A stretch of 64,000 nucleotides of DNA, from NCBI GenBank assembly GCA_944338165.1, contig CALVLN010000003.1, positions 168,687-232,686 of the forward strand, in the 5' to 3' direction. The position numbers and the translations under genes were made by a program. Shown here piece by piece: positions 1 to 8,445 of this stretch (position 1 is its first letter; every line of letters begins with the position of its first letter). The notes under the pieces are model-generated. The model had not been told where the DNA came from, ran no database searches, and saw only the letters and a list, made by a program, of their open reading frames with translations. The stretch is from an uncultured Clostridia bacterium. Its GTDB lineage: Bacteria > Bacillota > Clostridia > Christensenellales > Borkfalkiaceae.

Positions 1-770
1 TCTTCCGCGTCCTTGAGCTCATCGTCAAAGCCGCCCGTCAGCGTCCGCACGAAGCGGTCCACCTGCTCGTAAAGTTCGGAAGACTTCTCCCCTTTGCCGG
101 AAATGATGAGCGGCGTACGCGCTTCGTCGATGAGGATGGAGTCGACCTCGTCGACGATGGCGAAGTTGAGGTCGCGCTGCACCATCAGGCGCAGGTCCGT
201 CTTCAGGTTGTCGCGCAGGTAGTCAAAGCCGAATTCGTTGTTGGTGCCGTACGTGATGTCGCAGGCGTAGGCGGCGCGCTTGGTGTTGTCGTCCATTCCG
301 GGGACGACGACGCCGACGGTGAGCCCCATGAATTTATGCACTTTGCCCATCCACTCCGCGTCGCGCTTGGCGAGATATTCGTTGACGGTGACGATGTGCA
401 CGCCCTTGCCGGAAAGCGCATTGAGGTAAGCGGGAAGGGTGGCGACGAGCGTCTTGCCTTCACCCGTGCGCATCTCCGCGATGCGGCCCTGATGCAGGCA
501 GATGCCGCCGACGATCTGCACGTGGAAGTGCTTGAGCCCGAGCACGCGCCAGCTCGCTTCGCGCAGCGCCGCAAAGGCGTCGTAAAGAATATCGTCCAGC
601 GTCTCCCCTTTGGCGAGACGTTCCTTGAACACGGCGGTCTGGCCCTTGAGTTCGTCGTCCGACATGGCGGCGTATTTCCCCTCGAGCGCTTCCACCTGAA
701 GTGCCATCTTATTGAGTTTTTTCAGGCTGCGGCGGCTGTCGCCGTCCAACAAATATTTGATCAATCCCAT
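1..770 (-). CDS. secA: Preprotein translocase ATPase SecA, N-terminal part (gene runs off the left edge)
   Basis: SecA is the cytoplasmic motor ATPase that drives unfolded preproteins through SecYEG. The visible 256 residues begin [18 protein letters not shown] and contain the Walker A region [11 protein letters not shown] near residue 100, the helicase segment [16 protein letters not shown] and the DEAD-type box [15 protein letters not shown], all characteristic of SecA. The ATG at 770 has a GGAG 6 nt upstream. The rest of the gene lies outside the window. A clear sigma-A promoter lies about 45 nt upstream, so this is probably the first gene of its transcript. Confidence 0.97.
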   Translation of the reverse strand, partial: MGLIKYLLDGDSRRSLKKLNKMALQVEALEGKYAAMSDDELKGQTAVFKERLAKGETLDDILYDAFAALREASWRVLGLKHFHVQIVGGICLHQGRIAEMRTGEGKTLVATLPAYLNALSGKGVHIVTVNEYLAKRDAEWMGKVHKFMGLTVGVVVPGMDDNTKRAAYACDITYGTNNEFGFDYLRDNLKTDLRLMVQRDLNFAIVDEVDSILIDEARTPLIISGKGEKSSELYEQVDRFVRTLTGGFDDELKDAE

Positions 771-813
771 AACGTACTCCGTTTGCGCACAACTGCGCGA
801 TTCTCACCCATCT

Positions 814-842
814 ATTTTACAATATTTTACGGCGATTGTCAA
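814..842 (-). promoter_or_regulatory. secA promoter
   Basis: On the minus strand TTGACA (837-842) and TAAAAT (814-819) are separated by 17 nt, giving a leader of about 40 nt before the secA ATG. Confidence 0.8.
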
Positions 843-904
843 AGCGATTTTGCCTGTTTTTCCAATTTTACCCGCCCTTAGTTTTTTCCCGGTACGGACA
901 ACGC

Positions 905-936
905 GAAAAAGACCCGCGGCAGACGCCGCGGGGTCC
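905..936 (-). terminator. Terminator of the DeoC-like gene
   Basis: A GC-rich hairpin (GACCCCGCGGC with its complement) followed by TTTTTC on the minus strand lies directly after the stop codon at 938. Confidence 0.85.
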
Positions 937-937
937 T

Positions 938-1657
938 TCATTCTTCCGTTTTTGCCGCCGCGCGCAATTCCGCCGCGAGCGCGGAGACCTGACGCGACGC
1001 CATGCGGGAGACGCCTGCACGCACAAACGTTTCCGCCTGCTCCGCCGTGGAGACGAAGGCACAGCCGACGCGCATGCGTTCCCCCGCCGCGTCGAGCGCG
1101 CACAATACGGCATCGCTCTCCGCGCAGACGCACACCGCGTCCGCGCCGCATCCGGCCGCCGCCTCTGCAGCGGCGCGCAGCTGCGGCTCCGTCAAAAACC
1201 GCTCAAAGAGAAACACCGTAACCCGGTGCCGCCCCGCCGCGCGGCGCAAGACGCGCAATTCGCGGCGCAAAAGACGCCCGTCGCCCGTGAGCGCGCGGTA
1301 AGACGGGAGGAAAGCGACCTCGTCCGCGCCCTGACGCAGCGCCCGTTTCGTCTCCGCTTTTTTGACGGGAAGCAGGCTCTCGCCCGTACCGCCCACGGCG
1401 CAGATGAGGGAAAGTCCGCTCTCCCGCGCAAAATTTTTCGCCGCCGCAACGGAGGACGGCGAAACGAGCACGGCGCCCGCCCCTGCCGCCTGCGCTTCCT
1501 GCATGCCGGCAAAGAGCGACGCGTCGTCCGTTTCCCGTGCCGTGAGATCGGCAACGAGCCGCTTGAGCGTGAGCGCAACTTCCGTTTCGCGGCGGATACG
1601 CCTGAATTCCCCGTACGCCGCCGCCTCGGACGCGGGGATGGTGACATTTGTCTGCAT
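938..1657 (-). CDS. DeoC-like TIM-barrel protein lacking the catalytic lysines
   Basis: The 239-residue protein follows the deoxyribose-phosphate aldolase fold pattern. It has a CAVGGTGESLLPVKKAET segment matching the 'IGFP.G....VKA.E' strand, GADEVAFLPSYRAL matching GADEIDMVINI, and GADAVCVCAES matching GADFVKTSTGF. The Schiff-base lysine of KTSTGF is absent. The second lysine of the VKASGG segment is replaced by VGCAFV, and the aspartate of the EIDMV strand is also missing. It is therefore unlikely to be an active aldolase by the known mechanism. I chose the ATG at 1657; an upstream TTG at 1705 is open in the same frame, but neither start has a good ribosome binding site. Its role is unknown. 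Confidence 0.6.
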   Translation of the reverse strand: MQTNVTIPASEAAAYGEFRRIRRETEVALTLKRLVADLTARETDDASLFAGMQEAQAAGAGAVLVSPSSVAAAKNFARESGLSLICAVGGTGESLLPVKKAETKRALRQGADEVAFLPSYRALTGDGRLLRRELRVLRRAAGRHRVTVFLFERFLTEPQLRAAAEAAAGCGADAVCVCAESDAVLCALDAAGERMRVGCAFVSTAEQAETFVRAGVSRMASRQVSALAAELRAAAKTEE

Positions 1658-1738
1658 GGCAGGAAGTATCGCCAAACATCGCAGAAATATACGCAAAAAA
1701 AGCAAAATGTGACATCACACATCTGCTATACCATAAGC

Positions 1739-1987
1739 ATGAACCTGTTATCCGTGCAAGGTCGCGGCGCAGTCTACCTCATCTTTCTGTTTTTACTCTG
1801 CGTTTTACTCGTTCATCTGTTCAAACTGGCAAGGATCGGGTACCGTACTCTCGAAAAAAAACTGCCGCCGGAGGAGCCGAAATCTCCCCCGCCCTCGCCC
1901 GAGCCCGTCTACTTCCTCGTCGAACGCAAGAAAAAGCGCAAGACGCCCGCCTCCTACGAAACTCCCAAAGAAATACAATTCCGATAA
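1739..1987 (+). CDS. Small single-pass membrane protein, unknown function
   Basis: The product is 82 residues: a short N-terminus, one hydrophobic segment at about residues 12-30 (VYLIFLFLLCVLLVHLF), then a Lys/Glu/Pro-rich cytoplasmic-looking tail. There is no ribosome binding site before the ATG. A TATACC hexamer at 1727-1732 ends six bases before the start, which would fit a leaderless transcript, although no good -35 is visible. A strong terminator follows the stop at once, which supports this being a real one-gene unit. I do not recognise the family. Confidence 0.55.
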   Translation: MNLLSVQGRGAVYLIFLFLLCVLLVHLFKLARIGYRTLEKKLPPEEPKSPPPSPEPVYFLVERKKKRKTPASYETPKEIQFR

Positions 1988-1992
1988 GCGAA

Positions 1993-2025
1993 ACGGACCC
2001 GACAAACGGGTCCGTCTTTTTTGCG
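1993..2025 (+). terminator. Terminator of the small membrane protein gene
   Basis: ACGGACCC and GGGTCCGT form an 8-bp stem followed by CTTTTTT on the plus strand, directly after the stop codon at 1987. Confidence 0.85.
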
Positions 2026-2032
2026 TTGTTTC

Positions 2033-2689
2033 CTATTTTTCTTCCGTGCCCTTCCCCCGATAGGAGACTTCGTACCCGGGGTTTTGATCGGGGCGCATCC
2101 CGTTGGGGAAATGAATGTCCGCCTTGATGTCGCCGACGATCTTCTGCAGCATGGTCACCACGGCGTACGGATCGTCGATGTCCCACATGACCTGCGCCTT
2201 GGCGCTGCAGGTGAGATAGATATCCCCGACGTGAAAGAGTTTATCGGTGAATCCCACGCGGAGATTGACCGCCTCCACCTCCGTATAAAAGATGTTGACG
2301 ACGTCGATGCCGATGAGCCCCGACTTCATGACGATGCGGCGGTCGGTGAGCGCATATTCCATGTTTTTCTGACGTTTGCCCGCGGTCAGGAGATTGCCTG
2401 CCCAGATCCAGACGGGAATGAGGTGGAAGAGAAAAAATACGACGAGAAAAACGACGAAAGCGGGGGGAAGCGCGGAAAAAATACCCAAACCGACGAACAT
2501 ACCGATGAGAGAGCCGTCGATCAGCAGCCACAAAAGCGCAAACGGCAGCATCTTCACGGCCTGCGAAAAGAGAAATGCCTTGCGGTTGGGCTTCCCCCGC
2601 CACAGGACGCTCTCCCCCTCGCTGAGAAGCGCGGAAAGATCATACTCCTTCGGCTGCGCGCCAAACTCTTTTTCGCTGAACTTTGCCAT
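2033..2689 (-). CDS. Membrane protein with a bacterial PH-type domain
   Basis: The 218-residue protein has two hydrophobic segments (about residues 46-70 and 72-100) followed by a segment with the bacterial PH/DUF304 signature (YALTDRRIVMKSGLIGIDVV). The order TM-TM then a PH-like domain that starts with a 'Y.lT..Ri' strand is typical of the YdbS/YdbT-type membrane proteins. It begins 3 nt after the rho stop codon with GGAG upstream, so it is the last gene of the DUF1934-MBL-rho transcript. Function is unknown beyond membrane association. Confidence 0.65.
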   Translation of the reverse strand: MAKFSEKEFGAQPKEYDLSALLSEGESVLWRGKPNRKAFLFSQAVKMLPFALLWLLIDGSLIGMFVGLGIFSALPPAFVVFLVVFFLFHLIPVWIWAGNLLTAGKRQKNMEYALTDRRIVMKSGLIGIDVVNIFYTEVEAVNLRVGFTDKLFHVGDIYLTCSAKAQVMWDIDDPYAVVTMLQKIVGDIKADIHFPNGMRPDQNPGYEVSYRGKGTEEK

Positions 2690-2692
2690 ACG

Positions 2693-4126
2693 TCACTCCG
2701 GCATTCCTCTGTGCCCGGAGGTCACGCGGGCGATGAAATCGTCTTCATCCTTGCAAGACTGCATGACGTCGATCAGGCGGGCGACCTGATCCGTCAGGCC
2801 GGCCCCGCGCAGGGCGTGGGTGACGATGCGCTCCTTTTCCGTGAGCAGGAGCTCCTCCTTTCTCGTCCCCGAGCGGCGCAGGTCGAATGCGGGGAAAACG
2901 CGCTTCTCCGCCAGATCGCGGGAAAGGAAGATGTCGCAGTTGCCCGTGCCCTTGAATTCTTCGTAGATGACCTCGTCCATGCGGCTGCCCGTATCGATGA
3001 GCGCCGAGGCGATGATGGTCAGGCTCCCCGCCTCCTTGGTATTGCGCGCCGCGCCGAAAAAGCGCTTGGGTTCGGCAAACGCCGACGCATCCAGCCCGCC
3101 CGATAAGATCTTGCCCGAACTTTCCGTGAGATAGTTGCAGGCCCTGGTGAGCTTGGTGAGCGAATCGAGGAGCAGGACGACGTCCTTGCCCTCCTCCACC
3201 AGGCGCTTGGCGTGGGCGATGGTCAGCCGTGCGGCGCGGATGTGCCGTTCCGCCCCTTCGTCGAACGTCGAGTAAATGACTTCGGCGCCCTCCACGCTCG
3301 CGCGGATGTCCGTCACCTCCTCCGGCCGCTCGTCGATGAGCAGCAGGATGAGCACGAGCTCGGGATGTTTGCTGCGGATGGCGCAGGCGATCTCCTTCAA
3401 AAGCGTCGTCTTGCCCGTCTTGGGCGGCGCGATCAGCAGCGCGCGCTGGCCTTTGCCGATGGGCGCGAACAGGTCGAGCATGCGCGTGGAGACGGGCGAC
3501 ATCCGGTCGCCGCCGAGTTCGATCTTTTCCTGCGGGAAACAAGCCGTAAGATCTTCAAAATGCGGCCGGTCGGCATATTGGCCGGGCGCAAGGCCGTTGA
3601 CGCTTAAAAGCTCGGAGATCGCCGCCGAACCGTTCTGCTGCTTCTGCATGGCGGTGCAGGCGACATAGTCCCCCTCCCGCAGCTGCATCGACTGGATAAA
3701 AGGCGCCGGGACGAAGACGTCCACACTCGTCGGCTGACAGTTCTTTGCGCGGAGGAAGCCGTATCCCGACGAGGTAAGTTCGAGTACCCCCGTATAGACG
3801 GGCGCATCGTAAAGATAAGGTTCCCCGTCCTTTGCGTGCACTTCCATCCCCGTATCCTGGGGTTCCTGCAGACGATGCGCGATCTCCGCGAGGCGGCGCT
3901 CGATGGCGGGATCGAGATAATCTTGTTTGACGGGCGCGCCCTTGTTGGAGGGAGGCGCCGGCGCCGTCACGCCCGTGAGCACGTCGCAGATGGCGGAAAT
4001 CAGGTCGTCCTTGGTGCGCGCCGAGGAATGCGGGACGCCCCTCGAACGGCCGACGATGCGAAGCACCGTAATGGGCAGCTTGTAGAGATATTCGGCATAC
4101 AGATTGCGTGCGGTGTCGTTTCCCAT
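2693..4126 (-). CDS. rho: Transcription termination factor Rho
   Basis: Rho is a hexameric RNA-dependent ATPase that ends transcription at unstructured C-rich RNA. The 477-residue protein has an N-terminal helical Rho_N region. A cold-shock RNA-binding domain follows at about 110-160 (ELTSSGYGFLRAKN). The ATPase core has Walker A APPKTGKTTLLKEI (about 235-248), Walker B VVLLLDSLTKLTRA, the Q-loop segment SGGLDASAFAEPKRFFGAAR and the R-loop region GTGNCDIFLSRDLAEKR. The start codon overlaps the stop of the upstream MBL-fold gene by one base (TAATG), so the two are translationally coupled. Confidence 0.97.
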   Translation of the reverse strand: MGNDTARNLYAEYLYKLPITVLRIVGRSRGVPHSSARTKDDLISAICDVLTGVTAPAPPSNKGAPVKQDYLDPAIERRLAEIAHRLQEPQDTGMEVHAKDGEPYLYDAPVYTGVLELTSSGYGFLRAKNCQPTSVDVFVPAPFIQSMQLREGDYVACTAMQKQQNGSAAISELLSVNGLAPGQYADRPHFEDLTACFPQEKIELGGDRMSPVSTRMLDLFAPIGKGQRALLIAPPKTGKTTLLKEIACAIRSKHPELVLILLLIDERPEEVTDIRASVEGAEVIYSTFDEGAERHIRAARLTIAHAKRLVEEGKDVVLLLDSLTKLTRACNYLTESSGKILSGGLDASAFAEPKRFFGAARNTKEAGSLTIIASALIDTGSRMDEVIYEEFKGTGNCDIFLSRDLAEKRVFPAFDLRRSGTRKEELLLTEKERIVTHALRGAGLTDQVARLIDVMQSCKDEDDFIARVTSGHRGMPE

Positions 4127-4773
4127 TATTTCACCCGTTCCATTAAAATGATTTTGGTACGATCCTCGGAAATATCGTCGCGGAAGAGCTCGATCTCGTT
4201 GTCTTCCACGTATTCCACTTCGTCATCCTCAAAATAATCAAGGAAGTCGTCCGGCTTGTCGATGTCGAGCGTGAGCCCCTTCGTCTTATAGTGCATGGGA
4301 ATGACGATGGAGGGCATGATGCGGTCGACGTATTCCCTTGCCTGCTCGCCGTTGATGGTATATTTGCCGCCCACGGGGATCATGAGCACGTGCACGGGCA
4401 GAAGCGTCTCGATGAGCGACGAGGAGCATTCCTCGCCGAGGTCGCCGAGGTGGCAGACGTCGAGCCCGTCCATGCGGAACTTGAAGATGAGGTTATCCCC
4501 CCGCCGTTTGCCGTCGGCATCGTCGTGAAAGCTCTTGATGCCCGTGATCTCCACGCCGCCGATCTCGTACTGCCCCTCCTTATCAAACACGACGGGGCTG
4601 CCGAGCACGGCGCCCACGTTGTTATGGTCGTAATGGGAATGACTCACCGTGACCGCGTCCGCCTTGACAGGCGGCATGCGGAACCCGACGTTGCCGTACG
4701 GATCGGTGACGATCGTCGTTCCCGTGCTTTCGGTCAGGGCGAAGCACGAGTGTCCAAGGTATCGTATTTTCAT
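4126..4773 (-). CDS. UPF0173-type metal-dependent hydrolase (MBL fold)
   Basis: The 215-residue protein begins MKIRYLGHSCFAL and carries the metallo-beta-lactamase signature SHSHYDHNN (HxHxDH) near residue 45, with further His/Asp ligands in CHLGDLGEE and VIPMHYKT. This matches the YtkL/UPF0173 family of small cytoplasmic hydrolases, whose physiological substrate is not established. It overlaps the upstream DUF1934 gene by 4 nt (ATGA) and rho by 1 nt, so it is the middle gene of a tight operon. Confidence 0.85.
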   Translation of the reverse strand: MKIRYLGHSCFALTESTGTTIVTDPYGNVGFRMPPVKADAVTVSHSHYDHNNVGAVLGSPVVFDKEGQYEIGGVEITGIKSFHDDADGKRRGDNLIFKFRMDGLDVCHLGDLGEECSSSLIETLLPVHVLMIPVGGKYTINGEQAREYVDRIMPSIVIPMHYKTKGLTLDIDKPDDFLDYFEDDEVEYVEDNEIELFRDDISEDRTKIILMERVK

Positions 4774-5162
4774 TTTTCCTCCGATATGATTTTTATGTCC
4801 GCCCGCAGCGAAACATACTGCGGAGAGACGGGATAACAGATCTTGTACCTGAGCAGGACGCTGACGGCATCCCCGCGCTCATTCAGCGCGTAGCGGTATG
4901 TGCGGACGGGAACGTCTGCCTCACCGTTTTCCTCGCCGAAGCGGAGAAAGGTCGTCTCCCCCTCGCAAAACCGCATGGCGAGGACGGCAGCGCTCTCCCG
5001 CCGCATCGTCATCTCCGACGGGGCGAGAAACAGCCGCACGCGGTCGCCGTCTTCCTCGTAAGAGACGATCAGGCCGCCCGCCCGTTCCAGAGTCCCCCGC
5101 ATCGAAAACCGCGTGGTCTGCCCTCCCGAACGCGCCGTCATCTCCACGGTACAGTCTTTCAT
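4770..5162 (-). CDS. DUF1934 (YwiB-like) calycin-type protein
   Basis: The 130-residue protein (MKDCTVEMTARSGG...) has the pattern of DUF1934: an N-terminal strand, then a series of short strands with YEEDGDRVRLFL and RYALNERGDAVSVLLRY. I chose the ATG at 5162 rather than an in-frame start at 5210 because the promoter -10 box lies between them. The ATG lies only 7 nt after that -10 and has no ribosome binding site, so the mRNA is probably leaderless. It is the first gene of the operon with the MBL-fold gene and rho. Confidence 0.75.
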   Translation of the reverse strand: MKDCTVEMTARSGGQTTRFSMRGTLERAGGLIVSYEEDGDRVRLFLAPSEMTMRRESAAVLAMRFCEGETTFLRFGEENGEADVPVRTYRYALNERGDAVSVLLRYKICYPVSPQYVSLRADIKIISEEK

Positions 5163-5169
5163 GATTTCT

Positions 5170-5198
5170 ATTATACAAAATAAGGCGAGATTTGTAAA
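5170..5198 (-). promoter_or_regulatory. Promoter of the DUF1934-MBL-rho operon, leaderless type
   Basis: On the minus strand TTTACA (5193-5198) and a consensus TATAAT (5170-5175) are separated by 17 nt. Seven bases later comes the ATG at 5162, so transcription should start at or within a base or two of the start codon. Confidence 0.85.
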
Positions 5199-5228
5199 TA
5201 AAAATTGCACAAAATATGCACGATTCTC

Positions 5229-6047
5229 TCATTTCTTTTGCAAAAAGCCTGCCGCGGCTTCCCGCCCCTCGCGCAAAAGCGCGGAAAGCACCTCTCCGTC
5301 GTCCCGGGCGAGCGCCTCGCGGTATTCCCCGAGACGGGCGATCAACCCGTCAAGTTCGCCGAGCAGGTTTTCCCGGTTGGCGCGGTAAAGCTGCGTCCAC
5401 ATCCTCTCGTCCACGCCGGCGATACGCGTCATATCCTGAAAGCTCCCGCCGGTAAAGCCGGCGCACGCCTGCGCCTGCTCGCTCTTGGCGTATGCGTTGG
5501 ATACGATGTGCGCCAGCTGCGAAGTGAGGGCGATCTTTCTGTCATGTTCTTCCGCGCTGCACTCGACGATGCGCCCAAACCCCATCTCGCGTGCGAGCGT
5601 GCGCACGCAGGAGAGCGCTTCGGCGTCCGTCCGGGCACAGGGCGTGATCACGAGGTTTGCGCCCTCGAACAGGCGGGCGTCCGCCGAACGGATGCCGCTC
5701 GTTTCCTTGCCCGCCATGGGATGAAGCCCCACGTAGCGATAGACGCGCGGCTTCGCATATACGAGCGTTTCCAGACAGGCCTTGACGCCGCAGATATCGC
5801 AGACGACGGTGCCTTCGTCAAATTTTCCTTCGTCGAGCTCGCGCGCGGTGACGTCGGGGGGGAGCGCCAGAAAGACGGCGTCCGCCCCCGCGTACGTCTG
5901 CGCCTCCCCCGCGATCATGCGGCGTTCAAGCGCGTATGCAACGGGCGCGCGGCTTCTGTTTTTTCCGTAAACCGTGTGGCCCGCGCGGGTCAGCGCCATA
6001 CAAAGCGACGCGCCGATGATCCCCAGGCCGTAAACGACGATCTTCAT
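5229..6047 (-). CDS. tyrA: Prephenate dehydrogenase
   Basis: This enzyme oxidatively decarboxylates prephenate to 4-hydroxyphenylpyruvate for tyrosine synthesis. The 272-residue protein starts with the Rossmann motif GLGIIGASL. It has the family segment LHPMAGKETSGI (about residue 110) and the helical dimerisation domain with EEHDRKIALTSQLAH and FTGGSFQDMTRIA. There is no C-terminal ACT domain, so it is the short form. It starts 3 nt after metH with a GGAGAAG site, making it the last gene of the metF-metH transcript. Confidence 0.93.
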   Translation of the reverse strand: MKIVVYGLGIIGASLCMALTRAGHTVYGKNRSRAPVAYALERRMIAGEAQTYAGADAVFLALPPDVTARELDEGKFDEGTVVCDICGVKACLETLVYAKPRVYRYVGLHPMAGKETSGIRSADARLFEGANLVITPCARTDAEALSCVRTLAREMGFGRIVECSAEEHDRKIALTSQLAHIVSNAYAKSEQAQACAGFTGGSFQDMTRIAGVDERMWTQLYRANRENLLGELDGLIARLGEYREALARDDGEVLSALLREGREAAAGFLQKK

Positions 6048-6050
6048 CTT

Positions 6051-8444
6051 TTACTTCTCCTCTTGTTTCGCCCGGACGACGCTCTCGCAGAACCGCACCG
6101 TCGCCATGGCGTCCGCGGCATAGAGATCCGCGCCGATGCTCCGCGCATACGCCGCCGTGAGCACCGCGCCGCCCGCAACGATTTTTACCTGCGGCAGGCG
6201 GGTCTTCAGCAAACGGATGGTCTCCTCCATGGCGGGAAGCGTGGTGGTCATGAGCGCGGAAAGCCCCACGACGGGCGCATTTTCCCGCGCAGCCGCTTCC
6301 GCGACGCGCTCGGCAGGCACGTCCTTGCCCAGATCGACGACGCGGAAATCATAGTTTTCCAGGAGCGCCTTTACGATGTTTTTGCCGATGTCGTGCACGT
6401 CGCCGCGCACGGTCGCAAGTATTACGGGGCCCTTCTGCGCCGTACGCCCGCCCGAGGCGGCAAGGCGGGCGCGGATGCGGGAGAATGCGGACTTTGCCGC
6501 CTCGGCGCACAGAAGAAGCTGCGGGAGATACAGCGTCTTTGCTTCAAACCGCTGCCCCGCATCATTCAAGGCAGGCACGATGGCGCCGTCCACGAGGGAA
6601 AGCGGCGCGTGCGTCGCCAAAAGAGCGTCCGCGATCCGCTCCGCCGCGGCGGACATCCCGCTGCAAACGACGTTCTTCAAATCCTCCATCGTTGCAGAAT
6701 CCGCTTTTACCTCGGACATGCCCCCATCGGAAGAATTTTCAGCGAGCGCCGACAGATACGTTTTACATGTTTTATCCATGCCGCTGAGCGCGTAAAATGC
6801 GTGGTATGCGCAAACGACCGGGCGGGAGAGCGGGTTGAGGATCGCCGCATCCAGCCCGCGAGAAAGGGCGAGCAGCAAAAAGGCCGCGGTGAGCGATTCG
6901 CGCTCCGGCAGGCCGAACGAGACATTGGAAACGCCGAGGATCGTCCTGAGGCCGAGGGAGGCAAGCAGCGAAAGCGCATCCAGCGTCACGCGGGCGGCGG
7001 ATTCGTCCGCACTCAACGCCGTCGTAAGCGGGTCGAACAGGAGCCGGCGGGGCGGGATGCCGTATTCCGCGGCGCGCGCGAGAATGCGGCGCGCGATCTC
7101 GGCCCTGCCCTCCGCCTGTTCGGGGATCCCCTTTTCGTCGAGCGTGAGCGCTACGGCGACGCCGCCGTATTTTTTGAGCAGCGGGAACACGGCATCCATC
7201 GATGCCTGCGTCCCGTTGACCGAATTGACCAGCGGGATGCCGTTATAGACGCGCATGGCGCGCGAAAGCGCCGCGGGCGATGCGCTGTCCAGCTGCAGCG
7301 GCAAATCGCACACGGCCTGCACGGACTGCGTCATCTCCGCAAGCAGCGCCGCCTCGTCAAGGCCGGGAACGCCGGCATTGAGATCGAGTGCCTCCGCGCC
7401 CGCCTCCGCCTGCGCGAGCGCCTCCCGCAGGACGGTCTCCCCGTCGCCCGAACGCAGCGCTTCGCGCAGACGCGGCTTGCCTGTGGGATTCAGACGCTCG
7501 CCGATGCGGACGCAGCGATCCCCGAACGTGAGCGCGTGCGTGGACGAGCAGACGCGCGTAAAACTTCTTTCCCGAACGGGAAGCGGAGATATGCCGCCGA
7601 CCGCGCGCCTTGACGCGGCGATATGCGCGGGCGTGGTCCCGCAGCAGCCGCCGACGACGCGCGCCCCCGCCCGCACGCAGGCGGCGAGCCGCTCCGAAAA
7701 GAAAGCGGCATCTTCGGCGTATTCCGCCTTGCCGTCCTGCGGGAGCCCCGCATTGGGGCGGATGATGACGGGCACGGACGCGTTTTCATAAAAGGCAGGC
7801 ACGAGGCGCTCCGCTTCGCGTGCGCCGAGCGAACAGTTGAGCCCGACCGCGTCGGCGCCCAGCCCTTCGAGCAGACAGACCATTGCGGGGATATCCGCGC
7901 CCGTCGCAAGCTTCCCGTCGCTCCCGTAGACGTTGGTGACAAACACGGGAAGCGACGAACTTTCCTTGGCGGCGAGCAGCGCCGCCTTCGTCTCGTACCC
8001 GTCCGTCATCGTCTCGATGAGGATGGCGTCCGCGCGCGTTCCCGCACGGCGGATGACTTCGGAAAACAGCGCAACGGCTTCCTCGAATCCGAGGTCTCCG
8101 TACGGCCGGAGCAGCCTGCCGGACGGGCCGACGTCGAGCAGGATATCTCCGCGGCCCGCCTCGTCCCGCGCGCGTTCGGCGCAGTCGAGCGCGGCGGAAA
8201 GCAGAGCTTCGAGCTGTTTTTTTTCATATCGGAGCCCGTTGATGCCGAAGGAATTTACGGTGATCGCGTCGGCGCCCGCGGAAAGATAGGCGCGGTGGAT
8301 CCCCGTGACCGCTTCGGGATGCGAAAGGTTCCAGAGCTCCGGCGCCGTCCCGGCGGGAAGTCCCGCCGCCTGCAGCATGGTCCCCGTTGCACCGTCGAGC
8401 AGAAAGACGCCCCGACCGATGCGGGAAAGAATGTCTCGTTTCAT
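6051..8444 (-). CDS. metH: Cobalamin-dependent methionine synthase, core without reactivation domain
   Basis: MetH moves a methyl group from methyl-THF to homocysteine through cobalamin. The 797-residue protein has a homocysteine-binding barrel with zinc ligands in GLNCSLG and GGCCGTTPAHI (about 1-290), a pterin-binding barrel with GERLNPTGKPRLRE and LDLNAGVPG (about 310-570), a helical cap, and a B12 domain with DVHDIGKN supplying the axial histidine (about 680-797). It stops after the B12 domain; the AdoMet-binding reactivation domain is encoded by the gene just upstream. The ATG at 8444 has GGAGG upstream; an in-frame start at 8516 lies inside the upstream gene and was rejected. Confidence 0.93.
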   Translation of the reverse strand: MKRDILSRIGRGVFLLDGATGTMLQAAGLPAGTAPELWNLSHPEAVTGIHRAYLSAGADAITVNSFGINGLRYEKKQLEALLSAALDCAERARDEAGRGDILLDVGPSGRLLRPYGDLGFEEAVALFSEVIRRAGTRADAILIETMTDGYETKAALLAAKESSSLPVFVTNVYGSDGKLATGADIPAMVCLLEGLGADAVGLNCSLGAREAERLVPAFYENASVPVIIRPNAGLPQDGKAEYAEDAAFFSERLAACVRAGARVVGGCCGTTPAHIAASRRAVGGISPLPVRERSFTRVCSSTHALTFGDRCVRIGERLNPTGKPRLREALRSGDGETVLREALAQAEAGAEALDLNAGVPGLDEAALLAEMTQSVQAVCDLPLQLDSASPAALSRAMRVYNGIPLVNSVNGTQASMDAVFPLLKKYGGVAVALTLDEKGIPEQAEGRAEIARRILARAAEYGIPPRRLLFDPLTTALSADESAARVTLDALSLLASLGLRTILGVSNVSFGLPERESLTAAFLLLALSRGLDAAILNPLSRPVVCAYHAFYALSGMDKTCKTYLSALAENSSDGGMSEVKADSATMEDLKNVVCSGMSAAAERIADALLATHAPLSLVDGAIVPALNDAGQRFEAKTLYLPQLLLCAEAAKSAFSRIRARLAASGGRTAQKGPVILATVRGDVHDIGKNIVKALLENYDFRVVDLGKDVPAERVAEAAARENAPVVGLSALMTTTLPAMEETIRLLKTRLPQVKIVAGGAVLTAAYARSIGADLYAADAMATVRFCESVVRAKQEEK

Positions 8445-8445
8445 G

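Noticed and set aside
5205..7613. 802-codon plus-strand open frame opposite tyrA and metH
   Set aside because: Arg/His/Ala-rich translation with no motifs, no ribosome binding site, and it spans two confident genes.
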